Of a stretch of DNA of 64,000 nt, positions 43,806 to 52,897 are shown one piece after another. The notes beneath the pieces were generated by a model. That model was not told where the DNA came from and did no database searches. It saw nothing but the letters and a program-made list of their open reading frames with translations. Position 1 is the stretch's first letter. Each line of letters starts with the position of its first letter. Position numbers and translations under genes: made by a program. The DNA comes from Chitinophaga caseinilytica. GTDB lineage: Bacteria > Bacteroidota > Bacteroidia > Chitinophagales > Chitinophagaceae. The DNA is taken from the NCBI RefSeq assembly GCF_038396765.1, contig NZ_CP150096.1:4571001-4635000 (forward strand), read 5' to 3'.

Positions 43806-44051
43806 ATGTGCGAACACGAACAAAAGCATTGTCCCAGGTGTAACGCCCACTTTGAATGCAAGGTGGGATCGATCCTGCTGTGCCAATGCACGACCGTGAC
43901 GCTTTCACAGGACGAGCGCGATTTTATTGCCACGCAATACGCCGATTGCCTCTGCGCCGCCTGTCTCAAAGACATGAAATCCAGCTACCATCAGCAACAG
44001 ATGCAACACAAACTGCATAACATCTCGCCGTTGCTGTTCCCGAAAAAATAA
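43806..44051 (+). CDS. Cysteine-rich CWC-family protein
   Basis: 81 residues with CEHEQKHCPRCNAHFECKVG, LCQCTTVTLS and DCLCAACLKD. The CPRC/F-x-C and CLCxxCL pattern is the CWC zinc-ribbon-like family of small Bacteroidota/Proteobacteria proteins; role unknown. Divergent from the Crp-family gene by 73 bases. Confidence 0.85.
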   Translation: MCEHEQKHCPRCNAHFECKVGSILLCQCTTVTLSQDERDFIATQYADCLCAACLKDMKSSYHQQQMQHKLHNISPLLFPKK

Positions 44052-44060
44052 AAAGCGAAG

Positions 44061-45221
44061 TTAATACAGCAGGTAAGGTTCGATCCTCGCTGTCCAATCC
44101 CCCGGACCGGTATATTCTACGATTTCCCCGATACTGCCATCCGCCACGAGCGATTCCGCATTTTTTAAACCTGTCAGCAGATCGAGATGCCGCGCGCCGC
44201 CGGGGTTTACGAAAGTAGGGTAGGGCGCCCATGCAAAATCACCGGGATGGATTTGATGAATGAGCCGGATCAGCAGCCAACCCAGCTTCACCGGCCGGAA
44301 AACCGCCCGGTCGCTTACGTGCAACATGACACCGCTGCATTTTTGCCCTTGATATTTCCCTGCCACCGGAACGAAATGTACCGGTCTGGCGTACACGCCG
44401 TCTGGACGAAGATCATTGACCAGCGCGGCTACGCGCGGCCCGTCCATCCACGGCGCGCCAGCAACGCGGAAAGGCGTGGCCGTGCCTCTTCCTTCGCTGA
44501 TATTGGTGGCTTCCAGCAAGCCCAGGCCCGGGTACAGCAATGCAGACGCGAAGCAGGGAATGGCCGGCGATGTGGGAACGAATGATGGGCTCCAATCCGG
44601 GAAGAACATCGTCCGTTGCCAGTTTTTGCATGGTATTACGTCCAGTTGTAAGGTATTTTTCAGGATGTATGTTGATTGGAAGTAACCGGCCAGTTCGCCG
44701 AATGTGCAGCTATGGCGAACGGGAATGTTCCATCGCCCGATGAAGCTGCTGCAGTGGCGCTCGTCCAGCCCCGGGCCCTCGGCAAGGGCCATGACGCCCG
44801 ACAGCGGATTGGGCCGGTCCGCGATCACCAGGTGCTTGCCCCGGGCCGCGCAGGCTTCCATGACGTGGGTCAGCGTCCAGAGGTAGGTATAGAAGCGGCA
44901 ACCGATGTCGGGAATATCGAATAAAACCACGTCGATATCGGCGAGGTCGTGGGGATCGGGCGCCAGCTTGCCGCCGTAGAGGCTGGTCACGGGCAGGCCT
45001 GTCAGTCGGTCGGTCCCGTCCGGCATTTCCTTGCCATCTTCGCCGGTGGTTTCCAGTCCGTGTTCGGGGGAAAACAGCCGGGTGATGTGAAATCCTTCTG
45101 CCAGCAGTGCCTCCCGGGAAGGACGAAAGTCTGCCGTACATGCGGCGTGATTCGTTACCAACCCGATCCTGCGGGATTTCCAGGCAGGCGGATTCGCTAA
45201 TAAGGCGTCTATTCCGGTCAT
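44061..45221 (-). CDS. DUF1343 protein (NamZ-type exo-muramidase family)
   Basis: 386 residues from MTGIDALLANPPAWKSRRIG. Family blocks: GLVTNHAACTADF, LFSPEHGLETTGEDG, VTSLYGG, FDIPDIGCRFYTYLWTLTHV, DRPNPLSG, FFPDWSPSF, YPGLGLLEATNISEGRGTAT and PGDFAWAPYP. NamZ homologues release terminal N-acetylmuramic acid from peptidoglycan fragments. No signal peptide is seen from the chosen start, pointing to a cytosolic recycling enzyme; a longer start at 45293 adds no signal peptide either. Confidence 0.92.
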   Translation of the reverse strand: MTGIDALLANPPAWKSRRIGLVTNHAACTADFRPSREALLAEGFHITRLFSPEHGLETTGEDGKEMPDGTDRLTGLPVTSLYGGKLAPDPHDLADIDVVLFDIPDIGCRFYTYLWTLTHVMEACAARGKHLVIADRPNPLSGVMALAEGPGLDERHCSSFIGRWNIPVRHSCTFGELAGYFQSTYILKNTLQLDVIPCKNWQRTMFFPDWSPSFVPTSPAIPCFASALLYPGLGLLEATNISEGRGTATPFRVAGAPWMDGPRVAALVNDLRPDGVYARPVHFVPVAGKYQGQKCSGVMLHVSDRAVFRPVKLGWLLIRLIHQIHPGDFAWAPYPTFVNPGGARHLDLLTGLKNAESLVADGSIGEIVEYTGPGDWTARIEPYLLY

Positions 45222-45336
45222 GAAGCTACAAATTAAGGAATCCTTCGTTGGATTTACGTCGCAACCGGCGGGACAGCCTATTTGGATTATCAACCGGTAA
45301 ATGATATTTTACCTTTTTCGACTAAACGGACATACC

Positions 45337-46200
45337 ATGTTATCAAAAATCAGGATTTCGCTGATCATCTTACTGAGCATATGCAGCTCAATTCAGGCGC
45401 AGGACGCAAAAAAGATCCGGCTCTTTATTATCGGCAACAGTTTTTCACAGAATGCCTCCGCGTTTGTGCCGCAACTGGCGAAGGAAGGCGGGATCGACCT
45501 GGAAGTGGGGCGCGCGGAGCTCGGTGGCTGCTCGCTGGAAAAGCACTGGAAACTGTCGGAAGCAGGGGAGAAGGCATATAAGGGAAAATCGCTGCGCGAA
45601 TTGCTGTCTGACGGCCGCTGGGACATCGTTACCATTCAGCAGTATTCCCTGCTTTCCGGAGACCCCGGCACTTACGAACCCTATGCCGGCAAGCTCGTGG
45701 AAATGATCCGAACGTTGCAGCCCGGCGCGAAACTATACATCCACCAGGTGTGGGCATACCGGAACGATGCGAAATCTTTCGGAAGGATTAACGGCGAACA
45801 ACGCGCTGCGAACACAGAAGAAATGCACCGCCACGTAAGGGCGGCCTACCACAAGGTGGCTGCAGACCTGGGCCTCACGATCATCCCGACGGGCGATGCT
45901 TTCCGGAAAATGGAAGTGAGCCGGAAGTGGCACTATACCAAAGATACCACGTTCAATTTCGAGGCGCCGCAAGCGGGACAATTGCCCGATCAGACGAACT
46001 CCCTGCATATCGGCTACATCTGGCGCAACGGCAAGCTGGATTTTGATGCCAACCACGCCAATCCCGCGGGCTGTTACCTGGGCTCGCTGGTGTGGTACAA
46101 AACATTGTTTGGCGGGAAGGTAAAGAAGGTGAAGTTTAAGCCGGAAAGCGTTTCTGCGCCGATGGCGAAGAAATTCAGGCAGGTGGTGGCGGGCTTGTAG
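45337..46200 (+). CDS. DUF4886 protein, SGNH-hydrolase-like, secreted
   Basis: 287 residues from MLSKIRISLIILLSICSSIQ (signal peptide). SGNH-like block I is IGNSFSQNA, a GG block lies in ELGGCSLEKHWK, and the late DANHANPAGCYLGSLVWY contains the Asp/His pair of block V. DUF4886 proteins are predicted carbohydrate esterases in Bacteroidota. Terminator-like hairpin follows. Confidence 0.88.
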   Translation: MLSKIRISLIILLSICSSIQAQDAKKIRLFIIGNSFSQNASAFVPQLAKEGGIDLEVGRAELGGCSLEKHWKLSEAGEKAYKGKSLRELLSDGRWDIVTIQQYSLLSGDPGTYEPYAGKLVEMIRTLQPGAKLYIHQVWAYRNDAKSFGRINGEQRAANTEEMHRHVRAAYHKVAADLGLTIIPTGDAFRKMEVSRKWHYTKDTTFNFEAPQAGQLPDQTNSLHIGYIWRNGKLDFDANHANPAGCYLGSLVWYKTLFGGKVKKVKFKPESVSAPMAKKFRQVVAGL

Positions 46201-46212
46201 TCGCCTAAAACC

Positions 46213-46245
46213 ACGATCCCTGCCGGCATGCCTGGCAGGGATCGT
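46213..46245. terminator. Hairpin between convergent genes
   Basis: ACGATCCCTGCC (46213-46224) and GGCAGGGATCGT (46234-46245), perfect 12-bp stem with 9-base loop; weak T-tract. Confidence 0.8.
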
Positions 46246-46265
46246 TGGAAAGATATTGCGATCTG

Positions 46266-47051
46266 TTATTGTACGTTCTTGAACATTACCGGTGAGTTGC
46301 CGTAAAGCGGGGTTCTCCCGTCCCACTTTTCGATGAATTGCTGCTGGATGAGCAAGGGGGTCAGCGACTGCTGGCGCAATTGGTTGGCGCGCGATTCCGC
46401 TTCTGCCTGAACGATGAGTTTCCGGGCGTTGGCTTCTGCTACGCGCAATTCGTTTTCTACCTGCATCGCCTGCTGAACGGCGCGGTTCTTGGCGTCGATG
46501 GCTTGGGTGATGCTTTCGGGGTATACGATCCCGGAAGTCAGCTGTTCCAGCTGGAAGCCTTCCTTGGTCAATTCGGCGGAAAGCTGGGCCTGCACTGCGC
46601 TTTCGAAGCCTTTCCTGTTGGAGATCATGCTGTCGGTCGTGAATTCGTTGAATTGGATGCGGAATGCATCGCGGACGTAGTTGTACAGCGTGGTGGTGGT
46701 GATTTCCTTGATGCCCTTGCGGTATTTCTGAAAAATTTCCGGAGAATGGCCGGCAATCACTTTATAGGTAATGGTGGGGTCTACGGTAAAAACGGACCCA
46801 TCTTTGGCGTTGACGGTAAATGGTTCATAATCCGCGGTTTGCACAAATACCGGAAACTCGTGAACATCTTCCGTAAAAGGGTTATACCAAACGCGCCCCG
46901 TTACCAGGGAAACGTCCTGTACACCTTTATCGCTGCCGTAGAGGCGAACTAATACGCCTTCATGGCCCGCATCGATCCGGGTGCAGGAAGAATAGCAGAA
47001 AATAATGATGGCGAGGAGCGCGATGGATGTCCAAATAATGGTCTTTTTCAT
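46266..47051 (-). CDS. SPFH/prohibitin-family membrane protein
   Basis: 261 residues. N-terminal hydrophobic segment ending YSSC (Cys23), a possible lipobox, then the SPFH/Band 7 domain (IDAGHEGVLVRLYGSDKGVQ, TVNAKDGSVFTVDPTITYKV, YVRDAFRIQFNEFTTDSMI) and a C-terminal coiled coil rich in Ala/Glu/Gln (VENELRVAEANARKLIVQAE). Such proteins form large membrane-bound rings that organise membrane domains or proteases. Partner unknown. Confidence 0.9.
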   Translation of the reverse strand: MKKTIIWTSIALLAIIIFCYSSCTRIDAGHEGVLVRLYGSDKGVQDVSLVTGRVWYNPFTEDVHEFPVFVQTADYEPFTVNAKDGSVFTVDPTITYKVIAGHSPEIFQKYRKGIKEITTTTLYNYVRDAFRIQFNEFTTDSMISNRKGFESAVQAQLSAELTKEGFQLEQLTSGIVYPESITQAIDAKNRAVQQAMQVENELRVAEANARKLIVQAEAESRANQLRQQSLTPLLIQQQFIEKWDGRTPLYGNSPVMFKNVQ

Positions 47052-47117
47052 GCCGAATGTTGATTTACTGTTCGATATAGGATTGAAAATCAGGCAAGAT
47101 AGCGTATTGGCGGGAAG

Positions 47118-47630
47118 TCAGCGAGAAATTTTCGCGAGCACCTGGTTCCTTCGCTCCGGCAACGTACCGTTTACTTCGATCACTTCAATATTCAAATCCC
47201 CGATCCAATCGTACAACAAATCATTCACCCGGCTTCTGAGTTTCGGCTGATCTGTTTCATGAGCGGAAATCAGATCGGGCGTTTCAATGGGAACAAATAC
47301 GAGCAGGTCAATTTCCGCAAGAATTGCCTGGGCGGTCGCAAAAAGTGATCGAATATTTCTGCCGGGCTCGATAACATGAAGATAGGCCAGGATATCGATG
47401 ACACACCTGTCGAATATCACATTCCCTTCGCTATTGGAAACCAGGTCGACGGAACAGTTGAACTGTTCTACAAAATCATCGGCTGTGGGGATTTCTGAAA
47501 ATTCATATCCCGAAGCTTCCAATTGATAGTAGGGCTCCATTTCGAGGGTGTACCCGGGAAGATGTTCCAGGAGCGCTTCTGCTAATGTCGTTTTCCCGAC
47601 TTTGTGGGCACCGATTATCGCAATTTTCAT
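47118..47630 (-). CDS. P-loop ATPase/kinase, NadR/AAA_28-like
   Basis: 170 residues. P-loop GAHKVGKT at the N-terminus (residues 7-14); FDRCVIDILAYL resembles the kinase LID-proximal Asp-Arg motif; LLVFVPIETPD is the Walker-B-like strand. The length and spacing fit a small-molecule kinase similar to the NadR kinase domain or a related AAA_28 protein. Substrate unknown. Divergence in base composition is not evident. Confidence 0.8.
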   Translation of the reverse strand: MKIAIIGAHKVGKTTLAEALLEHLPGYTLEMEPYYQLEASGYEFSEIPTADDFVEQFNCSVDLVSNSEGNVIFDRCVIDILAYLHVIEPGRNIRSLFATAQAILAEIDLLVFVPIETPDLISAHETDQPKLRSRVNDLLYDWIGDLNIEVIEVNGTLPERRNQVLAKISR

Positions 47631-47701
47631 ATCTGGTCCAATGGATGGATGGGATTTGTGATCCTGATTTTTGATTTACATGGGTTAAACATCGGATGTA
47701 T

Positions 47702-48754
47702 CTATTTGAATTCATTGATATTTCTTACCCTTACATTTGGCATAGTGTTGAAAATGTCTTGCATATACTTCCTATGATTGGCCCCGGCAAGCACGACCAC
47801 TCTTTTCGCTCCTGCCTTTCTCGCTCTATTTACAACGTTTTCACACATTCCCTTATTTCTCATTATCCACCAATGTATTTTCGAAAGCATTTCTTCATTA
47901 GGGAAGTTCTCCATATCGTACAGTTCAGCCAAATAGAAATCCCCTGAAGCAGAGATGGCGGAAGCGTCGTCCGTATTTAACCATTCCGTTACGTTTTTCG
48001 AGGTCTTCTCGATATTCGCATATTTATCATACCCGGCATTGATTTTATCCAAACCAGATTGCAATTCTGCTCGCAAAGCCGTATTGGTATCCTTCTTAAA
48101 TACATTGAATTTTGTATCGAATGCTACCCAGGATGCTCCCCAATTCAAATCGTAATCCTGGCAATCCATGGAAAGCAATTCCTGCATTCCCATTTCCCGC
48201 ATCATGGGAAATGCGATAAGTGCATATTCGGAGGTTTTCAGTCTTTTCATACTTCGTCCTGTTGTATCCAATTGAGGGCTAAGCAATTTATTGACATAGT
48301 TTTCAAGTTCCGCATCAGGGGTTTGCTGAAGGTAAATGAAAACCTGCCAGAATTGATAGTGACCGTTTGCAACATCCTGGTCAAGATAATAAGCATGGGC
48401 TAAATCAGTTTTTAACCGATAGTCCTGGGGTTTTGACAGGGATAGTTTTCTTAAACTGTCAATTGTCCCGGGAAGTAACGCTGCCGCTATGTTTCGATTG
48501 TTCCTCAGCATATTCAGCCGATTGATATTGTCCTGTTTACACCAATAATCCATCACAAGCCGTTCATCTTCCTTACTCAGGAATTCACCAAAAAAAGCAT
48601 CAGGCTGGAATTTTCTGATTTTATTATGAATGCCGGAAAAATCCTGTGCAGGGTACTTGCTATAATTATGGGAAACACCGATCAGCATAACATCCACTTG
48701 CTGTGCATAGGTATTGATCGAAATGAAGAAAATAATAAAAATGAAATGCTTCAT
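47702..48754 (-). CDS. DUF5694 / TraB-like protein, secreted
   Basis: 350 residues from MKHFIFIIFFISINTYAQQV (signal peptide). LIGVSHNYSKYPAQDF at the start and KRVVVLAGANHRKYMQDIFN near the end are the paired G-x-x-H and GANH motifs of TraB/EreA/ChaN-like proteins. AT-richer than its neighbours. Function unknown; the paired histidines suggest a metal-dependent hydrolase-like site. Confidence 0.75.
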   Translation of the reverse strand: MKHFIFIIFFISINTYAQQVDVMLIGVSHNYSKYPAQDFSGIHNKIRKFQPDAFFGEFLSKEDERLVMDYWCKQDNINRLNMLRNNRNIAAALLPGTIDSLRKLSLSKPQDYRLKTDLAHAYYLDQDVANGHYQFWQVFIYLQQTPDAELENYVNKLLSPQLDTTGRSMKRLKTSEYALIAFPMMREMGMQELLSMDCQDYDLNWGASWVAFDTKFNVFKKDTNTALRAELQSGLDKINAGYDKYANIEKTSKNVTEWLNTDDASAISASGDFYLAELYDMENFPNEEMLSKIHWWIMRNKGMCENVVNRARKAGAKRVVVLAGANHRKYMQDIFNTMPNVRVRNINEFK

Positions 48755-48967
48755 ATTGCTGCCTTTTATTTGATGGCGGAACGACGGTTGTATCAACTTT
48801 CATAGCGCCCCAATGTTGATTGATCGCTTTGGCTTCACAGGAATTGCCATTCACGTATAAATATACGTTATGAATTCGCTAACCATATCGCTTACTTTTA
48901 ATTTAAGTTTCTTCGATACGTTTTGATATGCATAAAAACAGGGGCCTGCGTAAACATCAGGAAACCG

Positions 48968-49897
48968 TTATTTCCGCTGATTCGATTTGTTCCAGTCTTT
49001 CCATTCCTTCCGCGCCTTCTTCAGCGCCTCCACGAATGCCGGGTCCTTGCTCCATGCGCTCAGGAGGTTCCAGCTGATAACGCGCGAAGCCTCATTATCG
49101 CTGGGGTAATGGATACCCATTAGCTCCCGCGACCAGCGGACTTCCTCCGCCATCTTCAGAAAATCGGCGCGCCGCTCCGGGATGATCTCCGCAAACAGGA
49201 AAGCTTCCGAAAACGCCCAGAGCGAATGCCCGCTGGCGAACGAGGGCGAGGAAATCCGGGCCAGCGGTTGTAGTGCCGGTTCCAGATGATAGGGTCGCGC
49301 CCGCTTGAAGTGCCATTTCAGCCGGAATTCCGTTACCCGGATATCCTGGATGCAATTGAGCAGCAGCTCCGTCGTGGCCGGGAAGTTCTTGTCGTTGTAC
49401 CATTCCCCGACAGGTGAAGCGATGTAAAAGAGCTGTTTCCGGTTCTCCAGGTAATCCGGGTCTTCCGGGTTCAGGATGTTCGGCCAGGAGCCGATGTTGG
49501 CGATGTACTGCGCCCGTGCTACTTCCTGCGGCGTCCGGTTCTGCTGCAGGCGGAGCAGGTAGTCCAATTCGGCCCTGGTCTGATCGGAGCTGTTGGCCGG
49601 CGGGGTCACGAGGCCCGGTAGCATAGCTTCCAGCTTACCGCTAAGATACACCGTCCGCCACAATGTATTGCCCTGCGCGCCTTTTCCGTATTCGGCCCAG
49701 GGATACCGGACCGTATCCATCCAGGCGCGGGAGTTGTCGGGCAACGGGCTCAGTTCCGACAGGGTTTTGTAATGCTGGCTCAGGGGCTCCAGCGGGTGCA
49801 GTGCATTACCTGCAAAGCGGAATGCTGCCAGAATTAGGAATGCGATGGTCAGGGGCAGCAGGAGAAGCGTCTTTCTTTTGGATAGTTTGTAATGCAT
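48968..49897 (-). CDS. PAP2-superfamily phosphatase / vanadium-haloperoxidase-like
   Basis: 309 residues. One N-terminal membrane or signal segment (KTLLLLPLTIAFLILAAF). All three acid-phosphatase motifs are intact: KWHFKRARP (K-x6-RP), PSFASGHS (PSxxxGH type) and SRELMGIHYPSD (SR-x5-H-x3-D). A soluble periplasmic phosphatase is likely; haloperoxidases share the fold. The downstream side has the sigma factor gene in the same orientation but with 72 bases between. Confidence 0.9.
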   Translation of the reverse strand: MHYKLSKRKTLLLLPLTIAFLILAAFRFAGNALHPLEPLSQHYKTLSELSPLPDNSRAWMDTVRYPWAEYGKGAQGNTLWRTVYLSGKLEAMLPGLVTPPANSSDQTRAELDYLLRLQQNRTPQEVARAQYIANIGSWPNILNPEDPDYLENRKQLFYIASPVGEWYNDKNFPATTELLLNCIQDIRVTEFRLKWHFKRARPYHLEPALQPLARISSPSFASGHSLWAFSEAFLFAEIIPERRADFLKMAEEVRWSRELMGIHYPSDNEASRVISWNLLSAWSKDPAFVEALKKARKEWKDWNKSNQRK

Positions 49898-49969
49898 GTT
49901 GAATGGTTGTCAGTCAAAAAATGATTTTCCGCTATGACGGGCCATTCAAAAAAAAGACGCAAACTAATT

Positions 49970-50515
49970 TCAGGCACAATCTTCGCCGCAGCAGGAAACG
50001 ATGTTCCCATACTTGTCGAACTCAAAATCGCAGCAATTCAGGATGGCGGCGCGCAGCATCTCCTTTGCCCGCTGTACCCGCGACTTCAGCCCGGAATACG
50101 ACATACCCAGCTCCGCTGCCAGTTGCTTTTGCGACATACCCTCGATTTCTGTTTTCAACAGTGCGTCACGGTAAATCGGCGGAAGGGTCTGGATCATCTG
50201 GCCTACAAAGGAATCGGACAACCGCGCCACGAGGTTTTCCGGTTCGTTGGCCGGCGCGGGCAGGTGTTCGGCATCGGTGGCGCCTGTTAAGACTTTCCCG
50301 TTCTTCCGGAAATAATCCGCCACGGCGTTGTCCGCCATCTTCATCACATAAGGGATCATATTTTCCGCCTTTTCGACTTGCGGCAGGCGTTGCAGCAACT
50401 TCAGGTATACATCCTGGAGAATGTCTTCGCAGCAATCGGCATGGTTGACCCGGGAGCAGATGCGCTGCTCCAGCTTGTCTTCCAGCTGCGCGAGGATGGG
50501 CAAAATGGTTTGCAT
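49970..50515 (-). CDS. sigZ: SigZ-type ECF sigma factor with Cys-rich tail
   Basis: 181 residues. Sigma region 2 (CCEDILQDVYLKLLQRLPQV, YVMKMADNAVADYFRKN) and region 4 (LPPIYRDALLKTEIEGMSQK, LGMSYSGLKSRVQRAKEML). The C-terminal tail CCDFEFDKYGNIVSCCGEDC carries five Cys, typical of SigZ, and may sense thiol-reactive metals. It is the last gene of the arsenic operon, 24 bases after the phosphoesterase. No anti-sigma factor gene is adjacent, so the tail may do the sensing. Confidence 0.92.
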   Translation of the reverse strand: MQTILPILAQLEDKLEQRICSRVNHADCCEDILQDVYLKLLQRLPQVEKAENMIPYVMKMADNAVADYFRKNGKVLTGATDAEHLPAPANEPENLVARLSDSFVGQMIQTLPPIYRDALLKTEIEGMSQKQLAAELGMSYSGLKSRVQRAKEMLRAAILNCCDFEFDKYGNIVSCCGEDCA

Positions 50516-50539
50516 ATCGTTGGATTAAAGAAAAGGGGC

Positions 50540-51313
50540 CTAAAAGCCCCTTCTCAACATATCTGCATATTCGTTCGGAAGAATACTGGTCTCTACGGCC
50601 CTGGCTGCCTTTTCCACGTCGTACCCGAAGCGGATAAACTCCACCTGGAGGGAATTGCGGTCGTGGATGGACAGGGTTTCGTCGATGTGCAGCATCACGT
50701 AGCCGCCGCGCGGATCACCGTCTTTCGGTTTGCCGACGGAGCCGATGTTGATGGCGTGGCGGCACTTGGGCGCTTCGCCGGGCTCCGTGCAGATGATCCG
50801 GTGGTAAGGCTTATGCGTGTGGCCGAAACAAAGGATATCGGCGTTGGCGTCGGTAAGGATGCGCAGCATGCTCTTTTCGTCCCGGTCTTCGAACAGGTAT
50901 TCGTTGATCTTACGGGGACTGCCGTGCACCAGCATGAGGGTCAGCGTATCGTCGTTCAGCTGGAACTCGACACGGATGTGGGCGGGCAGGGTGCGGAGGT
51001 ATTTGCGCTCGTCGTCGCCGACAAGGGAGTTGGTGTAGGAAATGGAAATCTGGCCCATGTCCTTATCCTCCGTGGTTTTGTAGGCGCAGCCACATTCGTT
51101 GCTCATCCGACCGATGCCCTGGTCATAGTTGCCGGCGATGGTCGGGATGCCGCGCTTGCGTATCGCCTGGATCACCTCGTTGGGCCAGATATTGTAGCCC
51201 ACCAGGTCGCCGAGGCAGTAAACGGCATCGGGTTTGCGCTTGTCCAGGTCGGCGAAGAAGGCTTCCAGCGCCGGGAGGTTCGCGTGAATGTCTGAAAACA
51301 GTGCGATTTTCAT
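50540..51313 (-). CDS. Metallophosphoesterase in the arsenic operon
   Basis: 257 residues with the calcineurin-like signature: FSDIHANLPALE (D-x-H), YCLGDLVGYN (GD), GNYDQG (GN-D), LVHGSPR (H) and FGHTHKPY (GHTH). All metal ligands are present. The insert SNECGCAYKTTEDKDM adds two Cys. Substrate unknown. Its place between arsC and sigZ (10 and 24 bases) ties it to arsenic stress, perhaps removing toxic arsenate esters or a signalling nucleotide; that is inference. Confidence 0.88.
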   Translation of the reverse strand: MKIALFSDIHANLPALEAFFADLDKRKPDAVYCLGDLVGYNIWPNEVIQAIRKRGIPTIAGNYDQGIGRMSNECGCAYKTTEDKDMGQISISYTNSLVGDDERKYLRTLPAHIRVEFQLNDDTLTLMLVHGSPRKINEYLFEDRDEKSMLRILTDANADILCFGHTHKPYHRIICTEPGEAPKCRHAINIGSVGKPKDGDPRGGYVMLHIDETLSIHDRNSLQVEFIRFGYDVEKAARAVETSILPNEYADMLRRGF

Positions 51314-51323
51314 CGGTTGCGGT

Positions 51324-51752
51324 TTAGGCAGTTACGGTTTTGACGTGCGTATTGACGAATTGTTCGAAATAGTTGCGAATGATCTGCCGTACCTCGCGGA
51401 ACTGCTCCGTAACTTCTTCTTCCGTGCCCGTGGCTTTCGCCGGGTCGGGGAAATTCTCGTGGAATTGCTCCGCGCGCGATGGGAACACGGGACAGCGTTC
51501 CTTCGCATGGTCGCAAACGGTGATCACGTAGTCGAAGTCAATGTCGGTGTATTCGGAGATATTGTTGGACGTGTGGCCGGAGATATCGATGCCGTCTTCC
51601 GCCATGGTGGCGATGGCGCGGGGATTGACGCCGTGCGTTTCTACGCCCGCGCTATATACTTCCGCCGCGTCGCCTGCGAAGTGGCGGAGATAGCCTTCCG
51701 CTATCTGGCTGCGGCAGCTGTTGCCGGTGCAAAGGACCAGGATCTTCTTCAT
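51324..51752 (-). CDS. arsC: Arsenate reductase ArsC, low-molecular-weight phosphatase type
   Basis: 142 residues. P-loop CTGNSCRS (Cys8-X5-Arg14) at the N-terminus, DYVITVCDHAKERCPVF with the two redox Cys, and ENFPDPAKATGT with the general acid Asp. It reduces As(V) to As(III), using thioredoxin, for export by the adjacent Acr3. Confidence 0.95.
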   Translation of the reverse strand: MKKILVLCTGNSCRSQIAEGYLRHFAGDAAEVYSAGVETHGVNPRAIATMAEDGIDISGHTSNNISEYTDIDFDYVITVCDHAKERCPVFPSRAEQFHENFPDPAKATGTEEEVTEQFREVRQIIRNYFEQFVNTHVKTVTA

Positions 51753-51773
51753 TTGGAATAGTAGGTTTTGAGT

Positions 51774-52862
51774 TTATACTTGCAATGCTTTTTCTTCCGG
51801 ATTGCCATACCACCGCTTCCGCAGCCAGAACGCCACGTTCACCAGGGCGATCAGGGCGGGTACTTCCACCAACGGGCCGATCACGCCGGCAAATGCCTGT
51901 CCGCTGTTGATGCCGAACACACCGATGGCTACGGCGATCGCCAGCTCGAAGTTGTTACCCGCCGCCGTAAAGGCGATGGAGGCGTTTTTCGAGTAGTCGG
52001 CGCCGAGGGATTTACCTATGAACATGCTCACGAGGAACATGATAGCGAAGTAAATGGCGAGCGGGATGGCGATGCGTACCACGTCCATCGGGATTTGTAC
52101 GATCAGTTCACCTTTCAGGCTGAACATCACCACGATGGTGAACAGCAGCGCGATGAGGGTGATCGGGGAAATCACGGGAACGAATTGCTCCTGGAACCAT
52201 TTTTCCCCTTTCCAGCGGATCAGCGCGAAGCGGCTAATGATGCCGGCGGCAAAAGGAATACCCAAGTAGATGGCCACGCTTTCCGCGATCTGCCCGATCG
52301 TGATATTCACTTCCAGTCCTTTCATCCCGAACACGGGCGGCAGCACGGTGATGAAGAACCATGCGTATACGCTGTACAACAGCACCTGGAATACGCTGTT
52401 CAGGGCCACGAGCCCGGCGGCATATTCGCGGTTGCCTTCCGCCAGTTCGTTCCACACGATCACCATGGCGATGCAGCGGGCCAGCCCAATCAGGATCAGC
52501 CCGATCATGTATTCCGGATAGCCGTGCAGGAAGAGTACCGCCAGGCCGAACATCAGCACGGGGCCGATCACCCAGTTAAGTAGCAGGGATGCGCCGAGGA
52601 TCTTCGTATTGCGAAACACTTCGCCCATTTTACCGTAGTTCACCTTTGCCAGCGGCGGGTACATCATGAGGATGAGGCCGATCGCCAGCGGGATGTTGGT
52701 GGTACCGGTCGAGAAGGAATTGATGAAGTCGGCGCTGGACGGGATGAAATACCCGATGCCGACGCCTGCCGCCATAGCGAGGAAAATCCAAAGGGTGAGG
52801 TAACGGTCGAGAAACCCCAGGCGTTTGCGGCCAGCAGCCGGTGTGCAATCATTTGCAGACAT
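51774..52862 (-). CDS. acr3: Acr3-family arsenite efflux transporter
   Basis: 362 residues, ten predicted membrane segments. Typical blocks are [40 protein letters not shown] with the essential Cys, [16 protein letters not shown] and [20 protein letters not shown]. It exports As(III) using the membrane potential. Located between arsM and arsC. Confidence 0.95.
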   Translation of the reverse strand: MSANDCTPAAGRKRLGFLDRYLTLWIFLAMAAGVGIGYFIPSSADFINSFSTGTTNIPLAIGLILMMYPPLAKVNYGKMGEVFRNTKILGASLLLNWVIGPVLMFGLAVLFLHGYPEYMIGLILIGLARCIAMVIVWNELAEGNREYAAGLVALNSVFQVLLYSVYAWFFITVLPPVFGMKGLEVNITIGQIAESVAIYLGIPFAAGIISRFALIRWKGEKWFQEQFVPVISPITLIALLFTIVVMFSLKGELIVQIPMDVVRIAIPLAIYFAIMFLVSMFIGKSLGADYSKNASIAFTAAGNNFELAIAVAIGVFGINSGQAFAGVIGPLVEVPALIALVNVAFWLRKRWYGNPEEKALQV

Positions 52863-52897
52863 ATGGATCTAATACTTGTCGTTGATGAATGGGTGAA